Shown one piece after another: positions 9,220-18,182 of a DNA stretch of 64,000 bases (position 1 is its first letter; every line of letters begins with the position of its first letter). Below the pieces are notes generated by a model. That model worked only from the letters and a program-made list of their open reading frames with translations. It had not been told where the DNA came from and did no database searches. The translations under genes were made by a program, and so were the position numbers. The stretch lies in the NCBI RefSeq assembly GCF_963669205.1, contig NZ_OY769915.1:346001-410000 (forward strand), written 5' to 3'. The stretch comes from an uncultured Roseibium sp. Lineage in GTDB: Bacteria; Pseudomonadota; Alphaproteobacteria; Rhizobiales; Stappiaceae.

Positions 9220-10146
9220 TCAAAAGCTTTGTCGTCGGTTCAATGTCTCGTTCGGCAATTCACCGAAGATTTCTTTGTAATAGCCCGCCATTCGTCCAAG
9301 CTCATAGAAACCGTGCATATGGGCTATTTCTGCAACCAGCATCTCTTCGCGCTCGGCAGCTTTCAGGCTAGCTCGCAAAGCGTGGAGCCTCTTCAGGCGA
9401 TGAAACGCCACCGGGCCAATTCCCAGACTTTCCCGAAATGCTTGATAGAGACTTCTGCGTGACGCACCAAGTTCACGACAGAGATTTTCGATTTCCAGTC
9501 TGGCCTCCGGGTCCCAGTCATTCATGATCGCTTCTGCGCGTGAGATTATCAGCTCGCGGTTTAGAGTTGTCGCACTTGGTACAAAAGTGGAAAAAGGTGC
9601 CGCTTCTAGTACTCCACCAAGTGCATGGAGAACCTGTTCTGGTGTCACAGAATTTTGAATTTCCCCTCCTTCTGACAACATAAACGCCTTTTGCAACAAA
9701 CCATTCAGCTGGTCATGTGCCGCCTTGGTCGGATTGAGAAATGCAACGATACCGTTCGGGAGCCCCACATCGTCGGCCAGTCCTTCACTCAATACGACTT
9801 CGTATGATTCAAAGTCTGGTTCCGTAACCGAGGCCACAGTGCCAGGACCAGCGCGGCAGAATAGATTTGAAGCCGTGTAAGATTGCCCATTTACGGTGGC
9901 TCCGGAGCGGGTATTTTTTGCCGGAACCACAAGATGAACAGAGCGGTCGGTTTCTGTGTCGATCCATCGGTGCCGGGCGCTAAATTTGGTTCTTACAAGC
10001 CGTATATCAGCAAACTCAAGCAACGAAGCACTGCACGCTGCTTCACCGGCGGAGAGCTGAAGAACATCAACCTCATGGCTTTGCGAACTGACAACAACAT
10101 CAGTTATTTGTTCCAATCCGCGGAGTGTTGCATGGGTCAGCATCAT
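9220..10146 (-). CDS. AraC-family transcriptional regulator
   Basis: The 308-residue protein has an AraC-type double HTH at the C-terminus (ENLCRELGASRRSLYQAFRESLGIGPVAFHRLKRLHALR, then VAEIAHMHGFYELGRMAGYYKEIFGELP). The N-terminal 200 residues carry no domain I can name with confidence and probably bind an effector. It is divergent from the exported arginase-family gene, whose start lies about 125 bases away, so it probably controls that gene. The GC content is lower than that of flanking genes. Confidence 0.9.
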   Translation of the reverse strand: MMLTHATLRGLEQITDVVVSSQSHEVDVLQLSAGEAACSASLLEFADIRLVRTKFSARHRWIDTETDRSVHLVVPAKNTRSGATVNGQSYTASNLFCRAGPGTVASVTEPDFESYEVVLSEGLADDVGLPNGIVAFLNPTKAAHDQLNGLLQKAFMLSEGGEIQNSVTPEQVLHALGGVLEAAPFSTFVPSATTLNRELIISRAEAIMNDWDPEARLEIENLCRELGASRRSLYQAFRESLGIGPVAFHRLKRLHALRASLKAAEREEMLVAEIAHMHGFYELGRMAGYYKEIFGELPNETLNRRQSF

Positions 10147-10165
10147 TGATATCGCTCAGAAAGAA

Positions 10166-10196
10166 TGCACACGCTTCTTTTTCCTAATTTTGCACA
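10166..10196. promoter_or_regulatory. Candidate AraC-type direct repeat
   Basis: The hexamer TGCACA occurs twice in direct orientation, at 10166 and 10191, 25 bp apart, in the divergent region between the araC-type and arginase-family genes. AraC-family proteins often bind direct repeats in this position. The match is short, so support is weak. Confidence 0.3.
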
Positions 10197-10272
10197 AACT
10201 GCATAAAAGAAAAAACCGACGCATGATTTAGTTTGGACCTTATAAGTGGTGCTTTGCCAAATGGAGGCCGAA

Positions 10273-11517
10273 TTGAAATTTTCCGTTTCTCTGATAGCTC
10301 TGACCGTCGCCGCTCTTGTAGCAGTTCCCGGTACCATCCACGCACAAGAGAACAGCGTCAACGGCATTCCATTCGAATGGGCGCCTTGGAAAGATCCGAA
10401 CAACCCGAATGTCTTGATTTACAAAGACAGTAAGGACGATCTGTTTGCTCGGCGTGACACGTCTGGAGACCCGGAGCGGGAACCAGGACTGTTCTTTCCG
10501 AACCGTTATGTTACCGGGCCTATGTGGAACGCAATTCCAACTTTTATGGGGGCGCCAATCGCACTCTCGCCCGCAGACCTTACAGCTGGCGAAGTCGACG
10601 TTGCGCTCGTGGGGCTGTCCATCGGTGACCAGATGCTGCCGGGTGGTCGGTTTGCTGCGATGAAGATGCGGTCGCTTACCGATTATCTGTTTTACCCGTT
10701 CCAAGGCACAGATCAGGCGCTTGGTGTCGATATTTCAGAGCTCGTGGTGGCCGACTACGGAACGATTGCTGCAAACTGGATGGCTGACAACCAGACCAAT
10801 CTCGATGAAGTGCATAAAGTGCTCTCTGAGATAATCAATGCCGGGGCGGTTCCTATCGGGATTGGTGGAACGCACATCCAAAGCTACGCATTCATGACAG
10901 CCCTCGGACAGAAACACGGCCCAGGCGAGGTTGCGGTCCTGCATATCGACGCGCATTACGACGCCTACAGCAAAGAAGCCGGTAACTTTGTTCACAACGG
11001 ATCGTTTTTCAAACTGGCGGTTGATAGCGGCTTGCTGGATGGTGCAAAGCTTCACCACATCGGCCTTCGCGGATCCACGCCGGATTCCAAAGACCTGAAA
11101 TGGATGCGCGAAAACAAGCTGCGGTTCCACTTCCAGACAGAGATCGAAAAGGATGGATGGGACGCGGTGCTGGCCCGGTTGCTTGGCGAACTGAAGGGCA
11201 TGAAGCTTTATGTCTCGTTCGACATGGACGGTGTTGATCCGGCCTATGCACCGGGGGTTGGCACGTCGGAGCCCGGCGGTTTGACTGCTGAACAAGCCAT
11301 TCAGTTGATGCGTGCGGTAGGGATACAGAATGAGATCGTTGCAGCCGAGTTCAACGAGTACAACCCGTTTCTGGACGATGCCCACCAGTCCACGGGTATA
11401 CTAATGGATCGACTTGCACGTTCGCTGATGGCTGGTATGCAGGGGCGGCGTGAAGGCATCGAAGATCCGCTGTATTTTGATCCCGAGCGTATCCTGCACA
11501 ACGGCGGTAACAACTAG
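10273..11517 (+). CDS. Exported arginase/agmatinase-family protein
   Basis: The enzyme belongs to the ureohydrolase family, which hydrolyses guanidino groups with two metal ions. All six metal ligands can be placed: H201 (GGTHI), D226, H228 and D230 (DAHYD), and D317 and D319 (SFDMDGVDP). I chose the TTG start at 10273 because GGAGG lies 5 bases upstream and the protein then opens with a clean signal peptide (MKFSVSLIALTVAALVAVPGTIHAQ). A GTG at 10246 would add nine residues ahead of it. Export is unusual for this family. The first motif is GGTH rather than GGDH. It is followed by a parvulin-like protein and a HupE-type protein. The substrate is unknown: agmatine, guanidine or another guanidino compound is possible. 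Confidence 0.88.
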   Translation: MKFSVSLIALTVAALVAVPGTIHAQENSVNGIPFEWAPWKDPNNPNVLIYKDSKDDLFARRDTSGDPEREPGLFFPNRYVTGPMWNAIPTFMGAPIALSPADLTAGEVDVALVGLSIGDQMLPGGRFAAMKMRSLTDYLFYPFQGTDQALGVDISELVVADYGTIAANWMADNQTNLDEVHKVLSEIINAGAVPIGIGGTHIQSYAFMTALGQKHGPGEVAVLHIDAHYDAYSKEAGNFVHNGSFFKLAVDSGLLDGAKLHHIGLRGSTPDSKDLKWMRENKLRFHFQTEIEKDGWDAVLARLLGELKGMKLYVSFDMDGVDPAYAPGVGTSEPGGLTAEQAIQLMRAVGIQNEIVAAEFNEYNPFLDDAHQSTGILMDRLARSLMAGMQGRREGIEDPLYFDPERILHNGGNN

Positions 11518-11565
11518 AGTACTAAACTGCCGTCCTTCTAATGGCTGACATGTGGACTGTTTAAG

Positions 11566-12372
11566 TTGAAAACTAAAGCGTCTTTCTGGCGCGAGCCCTT
11601 GTTTCATTTCCTCATCTTGGGGGGGCTCGTTTTTGCCGCCGACGCTTTTTTCGCGTCGGCGCGCAAAGAACAAGTCATCGTCGACCAGAGCACCATCGAC
11701 TACCTCGTGGCGCGGCAGGAAAATATTGAGCTGAGGGACATAGCCCCACAGGAGGTGGAAGACCTGATTGCTGCGCATGTTGAAGACGAAATTCTCTACC
11801 GCGAGGCCTATAAGCGTGGCCTCAATGAGGGTGACAGTCGCATGCGCCGCAATATGATCCTTAAAATGAGAGGTCTCCTGGTCGCCGAACTGGACACGCC
11901 GACTGACCAACAGCTCAAAGACTTCTACCAGAGATCCCTAGAACGCTATACATCGGAAGAGCAGTTTCAAGTCGATCATGTCTATTTCCGTGACGAAGCA
12001 TCTGTCCCGGACAATCTTCTGGAGCAATTGAACCAAGGTGCGGATTTCCGGTCTGTTTCCGAGCGCTATACGCCAACCTTTGGCCGATCATCGGTACCTG
12101 CTACTCGCAGCGAACTCGCGGAAATCTTTGGCAGGGAAGCCGGCCAGACCGTTGTCAACGCCAGGTCCGATGCATGGATGGGGCCGTTTTCGTCTTCAAA
12201 TGGTATTCACTTTGTGCGCCGAACCGGGCTGATCCCACCGCAACTTGCGAAATTTGAAGAGGTGGAGCCCTATCTCCTCATGGATTGGCAGTCAGAAGAA
12301 GCACGCAAACTCATTGAAGTTGAATTGGAAACTGTCCGAAACGACTATGATGTTGTGGTGGAACGGGAATGA
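11566..12372 (+). CDS. Membrane-anchored parvulin-like peptidyl-prolyl isomerase
   Basis: The 268-residue protein has an N-terminal membrane anchor (HFLILGGLVFAADAFFASA), a SurA/PpiD-like helical chaperone region (EVEDLIAAHVEDEILYREAYKRGL) and a parvulin-like domain (QVDHVYF, then DFRSVSERYTPTFGRSSVPA, later WMGPFSSSNGIHFVRRTGL). It probably assists folding of a periplasmic partner. The arginase-family enzyme next door is the obvious candidate. The frame begins with a TTG and no strong RBS is seen. It overlaps the next gene by 4 bases (ATGA), so those two are translationally coupled. PPIase activity is inferred from family resemblance. Confidence 0.82.
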   Translation: MKTKASFWREPLFHFLILGGLVFAADAFFASARKEQVIVDQSTIDYLVARQENIELRDIAPQEVEDLIAAHVEDEILYREAYKRGLNEGDSRMRRNMILKMRGLLVAELDTPTDQQLKDFYQRSLERYTSEEQFQVDHVYFRDEASVPDNLLEQLNQGADFRSVSERYTPTFGRSSVPATRSELAEIFGREAGQTVVNARSDAWMGPFSSSNGIHFVRRTGLIPPQLAKFEEVEPYLLMDWQSEEARKLIEVELETVRNDYDVVVERE

Positions 12373-13505
12373 TCAGGGGGATTGCCTCTGCAAAAGAGGG
12401 CGAGCGACTTGAAGAAAAGATCTGGAAACCCCGGTTCAAGTTACAGTATTTGAAAGCGATGTCTGCGTTAGCGCTGCGCCGTCAATTCCTGTTGGTGAGA
12501 TGCACAAATACCGCGGCTGCAATTCTTGCTTTCACAGCGATGTTCTTTTTTTGCGGGATAGTGCTTGCGCACGACATCGGCGTTTCAAAAACGGAACTTC
12601 ATGAGCTGTCGGGAAACAAGTACACTTTGCGCGTTCTGACGGGGGCGTTACCGGAGGCCACGTTCCCGGCACCAGAGTTGCCTGAAGGGTTTTGGTTTAC
12701 AGCCAATCCACGCGGTACCCAGGCTGGACCATGGAAGCTCTTTGAATTTACTGGCGAGCGCACCTTGACGGCGGAAGATACCCTTCGTCTTCCGTGGCGC
12801 CGAGATGGGGTCATGATCAATGTCGTCTGGGCAGATGGCAGTGAAGTGCGCGGTCTCTTTAAGAATGAATCCGGGTTCATCGACCTGCCGATGAATGAGC
12901 TCAGGGCGGGCTCCGGCTCCTGGTGGGCGGCGTCCAAGCGCTATCTGTTTCTTGGCTTTGAACACATCTTGGAGGGCTTTGACCACCTACTTTTCGTTTT
13001 AGCGCTCATGATCCTGGTAAGAAACGGCTGGATGCTCGTCAAAACAATCACAGCTTTCACCGTGGCACACTCTATTACACTTGGTCTTGCCACTTTCGGC
13101 TATGTGAAACTGCCCTCGGGACCGGTCGAGACGGCTATCGCACTTTCGATCGTCTTTTTATGCGTTGAGATAGTTCATGCAGCACAAGGGCGCGTCAGTC
13201 TTACCAACAGGTTTCCTTGGATCATCGCATTTGCGTTCGGGTTGCTGCACGGTCTCGGTTTTGCTGGTGCTCTGTCAGAGATCGGTTTGGCTACGGGAGA
13301 AATCCCGATCGCTTTGTTGTTCTTCAACATCGGCGTTGAACTTGGCCAACTCACCTTCGTATTCGCCATTTTGACCGCGATTAAGATGGTGGACGTACTT
13401 GGGGCGCGGATTCCCCGCAGAGCTGAGTTGGTTCCGGCTTACCTCGTTGGCACTTTGGCCATGTACTGGACACTTGAGCGCTCTGCGGCGATTGTCGGTC
13501 TTTAG
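12369..13505 (+). CDS. HupE/UreJ-family membrane protein
   Basis: The 378-residue frame contains an internal signal-like helix (about residues 48-65, ending CGIVLAHDIG) and an extracytoplasmic domain to about residue 190. Six or so membrane helices follow, with the HupE/UreJ_2 signature GFEHILEGFDHLLFVLALM, TAFTVAHSITL and GLLHGLGFA. HupE/UreJ proteins are thought to move or bind nickel and sit beside hydrogenase or urease genes. Here the neighbour is an exported arginase-family metalloenzyme, so a metal-supply role is plausible but unproven. The first 31-45 residues may not be translated: ATG at 12459 (MSALALRRQ) is an alternative start. Confidence 0.85.
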   Translation: MIRGIASAKEGERLEEKIWKPRFKLQYLKAMSALALRRQFLLVRCTNTAAAILAFTAMFFFCGIVLAHDIGVSKTELHELSGNKYTLRVLTGALPEATFPAPELPEGFWFTANPRGTQAGPWKLFEFTGERTLTAEDTLRLPWRRDGVMINVVWADGSEVRGLFKNESGFIDLPMNELRAGSGSWWAASKRYLFLGFEHILEGFDHLLFVLALMILVRNGWMLVKTITAFTVAHSITLGLATFGYVKLPSGPVETAIALSIVFLCVEIVHAAQGRVSLTNRFPWIIAFAFGLLHGLGFAGALSEIGLATGEIPIALLFFNIGVELGQLTFVFAILTAIKMVDVLGARIPRRAELVPAYLVGTLAMYWTLERSAAIVGL

Positions 13506-13515
13506 CAGGCGCTCG

Positions 13516-13529
13516 AATATTCGAATATT
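13516..13529. promoter_or_regulatory. 14-bp palindrome before the DUF389 gene
   Basis: A perfect palindrome AATATTCGAATATT lies between the HupE-type gene and the DUF389 gene, 47 bases before the latter's TTG start. It could be an operator. No regulator can be assigned. Confidence 0.4.
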
Positions 13530-13576
13530 TCCCACCTAGTCGTGCACTGGCTACTGACGAAGGATGGAGTAGAGCT

Positions 13577-14665
13577 TTGCGGAGGTTTTTTTCCGACTTT
13601 TGGGCCGAAACGAAATCGGATCCTGAAGACAGTGGTCCAACGAAAGCCGCCGACCTGACGCGCCGGATGAAACACGCCGCGAAACCGACTGTGCCGTTTT
13701 TCATAATGCTGTCTTTGAGCGCCATCCTGGCGACGTTGGGCCTCATCTCGAACAGCATTGCAACTGTTATCGGCGCGATGATTATCGCGCCTCTGATGTC
13801 ACCCATAATGAGCGTGGCCTTTGGTGTTGCCGATTTCGATTTCCGGGTGATCTTAATTGCATCCCTGACCGTTGCGGTCGGCGTTCTCAGCGTCATCGGC
13901 ATCGGATTTCTTGGTACGATACTGATCGGCGCTTATGTTGTGGGCTCAGAAATCCTCTCACGCACAAGCCCGTCGCTTCTTGATCTTGTCGTAGCGCTCG
14001 CTGCGGGCTGTGCGGGTGCGTACGCACAGACGCGACCGAAGATTGCCGACTCTATTGCTGGTGTCGCCATTGCCGTTGCGCTTGTTCCACCCCTTGCGGT
14101 GACAGGTATCGGATTGGCGTTAGGGGCAGATCTTGGATTTGACGTTGGTGTCGGCTTTGACGGATTTGGACTGCAAAATGGAGGCTTTGATATAGCTGCG
14201 GGAGGGTTTCTGCTCTTCCTGACGAATTTCGTCGGTATCATTTTTGTTTCGACAATTGTGTTCGTTGTTCAAGGTTATGGACAATGGAAAAAGGGGTTGG
14301 CCGTTCTGTCTGCCCTTGTCCTTGGAAGTTATGTTTTGCTGCCACCGCTCCAGGACGCGTTTTACAAGATTTACGTCAAGAACCGCGTCATCAGGCTGAT
14401 AGACAAAAATCTGGATACGGATCGGTTCACTGCCATAAAGCGCAAGGGCTTGTTAATCCACACGATGGGTGTGGATTATCGTGAGGGTACGGTTTTTGTT
14501 GCCCTTGCAATTACAGCAGGCCGAGACGGTCTCGAATCTGCACAGGAGGACTTGGACCAGTTCGCTTCTCAAATCGCGCGCGATGTAAAGGAACCGGTTC
14601 GCATTAAAGTCGATGTCGGTGCAGTGGACATCCTTACCTTCGAGGCAATAGATCGTCCAAACTAA
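13577..14665 (+). CDS. DUF389-family membrane protein
   Basis: The 362-residue protein carries the DUF389 core: PFFIMLSLSAILATLGLISNSIATVIGAMIIAPLMSPIMSVAFG, then further hydrophobic helices and a soluble C-terminus of about 90 residues. The function of this family is not established. The frame opens with TTG, and GGAG lies 7 bases upstream, which supports that start. An ATG at 13668 would delete the short N-terminal tail. It follows the HupE-type gene by 71 bases and may be in the same transcript, although a palindrome in the gap suggests separate control. Confidence 0.85.
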   Translation: MRRFFSDFWAETKSDPEDSGPTKAADLTRRMKHAAKPTVPFFIMLSLSAILATLGLISNSIATVIGAMIIAPLMSPIMSVAFGVADFDFRVILIASLTVAVGVLSVIGIGFLGTILIGAYVVGSEILSRTSPSLLDLVVALAAGCAGAYAQTRPKIADSIAGVAIAVALVPPLAVTGIGLALGADLGFDVGVGFDGFGLQNGGFDIAAGGFLLFLTNFVGIIFVSTIVFVVQGYGQWKKGLAVLSALVLGSYVLLPPLQDAFYKIYVKNRVIRLIDKNLDTDRFTAIKRKGLLIHTMGVDYREGTVFVALAITAGRDGLESAQEDLDQFASQIARDVKEPVRIKVDVGAVDILTFEAIDRPN

Positions 14666-14802
14666 TTGCCAATTCTTACAATTCATACCGGACGGTTTTT
14701 TGGATACTGGTACATTCTGTGTACGAGCTCAAATTGAGTTGCAGTTCTGCTAAACAGCAATTTAAAGAAGTGGCGCCAAGCCACGCCATAGAAAGTCTGC
14801 CA

Positions 14803-15093
14803 ATGATCGACCTGCTCGCTTATATCGGTGGCATTTTTGCGATGATCAGTTTTTTCCCGCAAATCCTGAAGGCACTGGTCACCAAGTCGACCGACGACAT
14901 ATCTTGGATGATGCTGGCGACAACACTCATTAGCGTTGTAGCATACGAGATTTATGCAATCGCTCTTGGGCTTTTACCCGTTGTTATCATGAACGCCATC
15001 TTCTTGGTCACGGTGGTCCTCATGATGATTCTCAAGTACAGATTTGATAGTCTTCGGCCTAAACTAGCCTTTCAACATAAGGCTAGCGAATGA
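14803..15093 (+). CDS. SemiSWEET / PQ-loop sugar transporter-like protein
   Basis: From the ATG at 14803 the product is 96 residues with three membrane helices and a PQ motif (ISFFPQILKAL). The family signatures are KSTDDISWMM and a second hydrophobic pair ending VVLMMILKYRF. This matches bacterial SemiSWEETs in length (about 85-95 residues), which dimerise to move sugars. A GTG at 14719 would add 28 polar residues that are unusual for the family, so I prefer 14803. It sits at the right end of the lower-GC block. Confidence 0.82.
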   Translation: MIDLLAYIGGIFAMISFFPQILKALVTKSTDDISWMMLATTLISVVAYEIYAIALGLLPVVIMNAIFLVTVVLMMILKYRFDSLRPKLAFQHKASE

Positions 15094-15335
15094 CCGTTCA
15101 GGGCCGAAAATGGTCCTTGTTCAGCGAATGTTGGGCGATGTAAAACGCCTGACTTTCCGGCTCGATTCGAAATCCGCAAACCCATTTCGGGTCGAGGTGA
15201 AGCTCATGTCGCAACAACTTGGACAGATTGTCGATTTCTGTCTAAGTCGTTGTAATTTTTGAAGACAGCTGGATGCCAGCCCAACGCTTCGCGAAGTCTT
15301 ATGCTCCTCGCGAACCTTTCTACGCTTCCCTATAC

Positions 15336-16352
15336 CTATCCGGCGGTGGCGGTCGCAAAAGGTGTCTTTGCCTTGCGAAGCAGGGACGACGCAAGCAGCT
15401 TCAGATTGCTGCTTTCCTCCGCCACGAAGAACGGGTCCGCATAGAACGTCGCGCCGGCCTGCCGGGCGACGTCCCGTGTCGCTTCGACATGGGAGGGTGC
15501 ACCTGCGGAATAGATCACGTGGTCCGGTGTCAGCTCCCCGAGCAATTCGTAGGGCCGGGCCGCCATGACGGTGTCGCCGTCTCCATCGCTCGCCGTCAAC
15601 GTTACGGAAACACCGCGGTTGCGAAGCCAGCGGACGGCATCGCGCATGTAAAGGCCGTCCCGTGTTCTGGAACCGACGATCAGTCTGAGGTCCCGGTCCG
15701 GCTGACCGAGGATGGCGGCCACTGCGATCGCCCAGATCGGCGCGAACCCGGTTCCGGTCGATGTAAGCACCATCGGTTCGGGCTGGCGCCGCAAAAACCC
15801 GTTACCGAACGGGCCGCGCAGCTTGACCTTGTGCCCCGGCGCGATCTCCGTGCCGAGTTTCGAGGACACGATGCTGTTGGGATACACCTTGATGTGAAAG
15901 ACGACCACGTCCTCTTCCGCATCGAGGTTGAGCGGCGTGGTCGGGCTGTAGTCCCGTGCCGGGTAGCCGGAAAACGTCGCCCGAAGGTATTGCCCGGGCA
16001 ACCAGGTGACCGGCCTGACCGTCTTGACCCGGACCTCCAGATAGTCGTCCTTGATCGTGCGGATGCTCGCGACCGTGCCTTTCACCGTCTTCACGATTGG
16101 CACCGGGTCGTACGAAATCTCCGCGTCGCCTTCCAGAACGGCGAGACATCCCAGAACGGTACTTTTTTCTTCCGTCCCGAAGGCATCGACGTTTCCGTTG
16201 AGCACGCGCACGCGACAGGTCTCGCATTGCCCCGAGCAGCAGTCATGCGGCAGGACCAGCCGACCGCCGAGCCCCGCGTCAATCAGTGTGTCGCCGACAT
16301 TCGCCTTTATCTTCTTTCCGTTGATGGTAACGGTGCAGGTGCTTTTCGACAT
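15336..16352 (-). CDS. 2Fe-2S flavoreductase (NAD(P)H-ferredoxin reductase type)
   Basis: The 338-residue protein has an N-terminal plant-type [2Fe-2S] ferredoxin domain (residues 1-90; CCSGQCETC with a later GC at about 79), then an FAD domain (GQYLRATFSGYPARDYSPTT, about 120-145) and an NAD(P)-binding domain (TSTGTGFAPIWAIA, about 215-228). This is the layout of phenol-hydroxylase-type reductases. The gene begins 30 bases after the cytochrome b gene on the same strand, so it may feed electrons from NAD(P)H into that membrane haem protein. No oxygenase gene is adjacent. The biological acceptor is inferred. Confidence 0.9.
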   Translation of the reverse strand: MSKSTCTVTINGKKIKANVGDTLIDAGLGGRLVLPHDCCSGQCETCRVRVLNGNVDAFGTEEKSTVLGCLAVLEGDAEISYDPVPIVKTVKGTVASIRTIKDDYLEVRVKTVRPVTWLPGQYLRATFSGYPARDYSPTTPLNLDAEEDVVVFHIKVYPNSIVSSKLGTEIAPGHKVKLRGPFGNGFLRRQPEPMVLTSTGTGFAPIWAIAVAAILGQPDRDLRLIVGSRTRDGLYMRDAVRWLRNRGVSVTLTASDGDGDTVMAARPYELLGELTPDHVIYSAGAPSHVEATRDVARQAGATFYADPFFVAEESSNLKLLASSLLRKAKTPFATATAG

Positions 16353-16382
16353 GAGGGGTGTCCGTGCTGGTGCGTTGCTTTG

Positions 16383-18182
16383 TCAGTTGAATGTCAGGCG
16401 AACCGGCCGGGAATGGCGCGTGTGCCGGGTCTGATTGTGATCGAACACGGAGAGCCAGACGAAAAGACCGTCTTCCATGGGCAGATCCTGGTGGTTTCCC
16501 GTGTCCATGTCCCTGATCACTTCAAGCGTCCAGAAGCCGTCCTGCCATTTGGCGCCGCCGTCGAGGTCGGCACGGCTGCCCAGATATTCACCCGTGATCA
16601 GAACGCCGGGAATGACGGTGCCGATCGGGATATCAGCGTCTATTTCCTCCGAATAAGGAACGCTCTCGGCATCGAACATCCACCACTGCGACCCTTCGTC
16701 GTCCGTTGCTTCGATCGACAGGTCGAGATGCCCCATCAACTTTGCCGTCTCGACGTAGTCGGCAGGCAGGCGCAGGACATCCACCGTGCCCTCGTAGTTG
16801 GATCCCGGCTGTTTCTTGTAGTTGTAAACGTAGAACGACTTGCCCTCGTCCGCGCCGTACCCGGCGCTGTAGCGCTTCTTGCCGGCGACCTGGGCTTCAT
16901 TCGGTTCGATCGGTGTGCCGAACCACATGTCGTCGACCTTGCCCAGCATGCCGCCGCGCGCGGCCTTCCACTGCCAGACATCGATGAGACTGCCGTCGGT
17001 CGTGTAGTGCAGGCCGCGTTTGTGCAGGGAAGCCGGCTTGTCGCCCAGGGGCTTGGGACCCATATGCGTGGAATCGCCGCCGCCAAACGCGTCCGTTTTC
17101 GAAAAGGCGACCGAGAACTTGTCTTCGTAATAATCCGTCTCGTCGGAAATGTCGGCCCGGTTGTTGAGCATCCTCCAACCGTCCTCTTTCTTGACGAGTG
17201 GGTGCCTTTTCAGGGACCGGTTCGCATCTTCCCATCGGAATGCAAAGGCAATCTTGTTACCGACCTGTGCCGCGCGAACCTCGACGGTGGATTCGCCCGT
17301 ACCTTCCAGCCCGGCGCCCTGATGCGTGCGGACGAAGACCGGCCGCGCGTCCTGCCACGCAGCATCATCGAGCACGCCGTCGAGTTTCGGAAGCGCCGAT
17401 GCCTGAGTGACATAAAGATCGCCGCGGGTGCCGAAATCGAGCGCAACGGCGGCGGCGATCACCACGGCGCCGAGTGCCAGCGATTTCAGCAGCGGATGAC
17501 GCCCCATTCCGGGGAAATACCTGAGAGGTTGCGGCCTGAACAGGCGCAGAAGTTGAGCGAGGCCACCATAGAAATAATGCAGGACGACATGCGCCACGAT
17601 GTAGCCCAGGACGGTCAGTGCGGAGATGTAATGCACGGTCACCCACAGGCCGCCATGTCCGAGATAGAGGAGAACACCCGTCGCGGTGAGCGTGAGAACG
17701 GCGCCGAACAGGATCCAGTACGCGATGACGTTGACGGCGGCGATGCGCAGCTTGTTGCTCGCCGGGAGAGACAGAACAACGATTTTCTTGGAGGAGATGC
17801 GCCGCTTCAGCCGCGCCGCCGACATGTAGGCCGCATAGGCAAATATCAGCGCCAGCACAAACACCGCCGACAGATAGTGCCAAGTCCAGATCTCGCCCTG
17901 GGGCAGGATCGGTTCGAACATCTTGGAGAACCAGGCACCCTCTGCATCCGCAGACAATCTCAGTCCGGTAACGAGACTGGTTACGATCGCGACGACCAGC
18001 GTCCAGTGAAGCAGGATCGTGCCAAGGTCACTTCGTACAACAGCTTTTTTGTCGTCGGGGCCGCCGGAAGACTGGCCCGTTTGTTCGCGGTGCGGACTTG
18101 AAAACTTGCGTTCTGTCGAGGTTGGCGGCGGGGTAAGTTCCAGGCTGTGATCGTTGGCTTGGTCCGTCAATTTGCTCTCCAC
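16383..18182 (-). CDS. Cytochrome b membrane domain fused to ethylbenzene-dehydrogenase-like haem domain
   Basis: The 599-residue protein has a soluble N-tail of about 50 residues, then a four-helix cytochrome b561/Ni-Fe-hydrogenase-type domain. Histidines lie in each helix (LLHWTL, WTWHYLSAV, VTVHYISAL, HVVLHYF). A fifth helix (about 245-262) follows, then a periplasmic domain that starts LPKLDGVLDDAAWQDARPVFV, the signature of the ethylbenzene-dehydrogenase gamma/EB_dh family, which binds haem b. No CxxCH is present. Its partner is the downstream 2Fe-2S flavoreductase. Substrate and direction of electron flow are unknown. Confidence 0.87.
   Translation of the reverse strand: MESKLTDQANDHSLELTPPPTSTERKFSSPHREQTGQSSGGPDDKKAVVRSDLGTILLHWTLVVAIVTSLVTGLRLSADAEGAWFSKMFEPILPQGEIWTWHYLSAVFVLALIFAYAAYMSAARLKRRISSKKIVVLSLPASNKLRIAAVNVIAYWILFGAVLTLTATGVLLYLGHGGLWVTVHYISALTVLGYIVAHVVLHYFYGGLAQLLRLFRPQPLRYFPGMGRHPLLKSLALGAVVIAAAVALDFGTRGDLYVTQASALPKLDGVLDDAAWQDARPVFVRTHQGAGLEGTGESTVEVRAAQVGNKIAFAFRWEDANRSLKRHPLVKKEDGWRMLNNRADISDETDYYEDKFSVAFSKTDAFGGGDSTHMGPKPLGDKPASLHKRGLHYTTDGSLIDVWQWKAARGGMLGKVDDMWFGTPIEPNEAQVAGKKRYSAGYGADEGKSFYVYNYKKQPGSNYEGTVDVLRLPADYVETAKLMGHLDLSIEATDDEGSQWWMFDAESVPYSEEIDADIPIGTVIPGVLITGEYLGSRADLDGGAKWQDGFWTLEVIRDMDTGNHQDLPMEDGLFVWLSVFDHNQTRHTRHSRPVRLTFN

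Noticed and set aside
8887..9462. Overlapping frames in the gap between the GGDEF-EAL gene and the AraC gene
   Set aside because: No RBS, no domain, and overlap with the araC-type gene on the other strand.
15273..18101. Plus-strand open frame of about 940 codons
   Set aside because: It is antisense to the flavoreductase and cytochrome b genes, both of which have clear domains. It has no domain of its own and is very rich in Arg and His, as expected for an antisense frame in GC-rich DNA.
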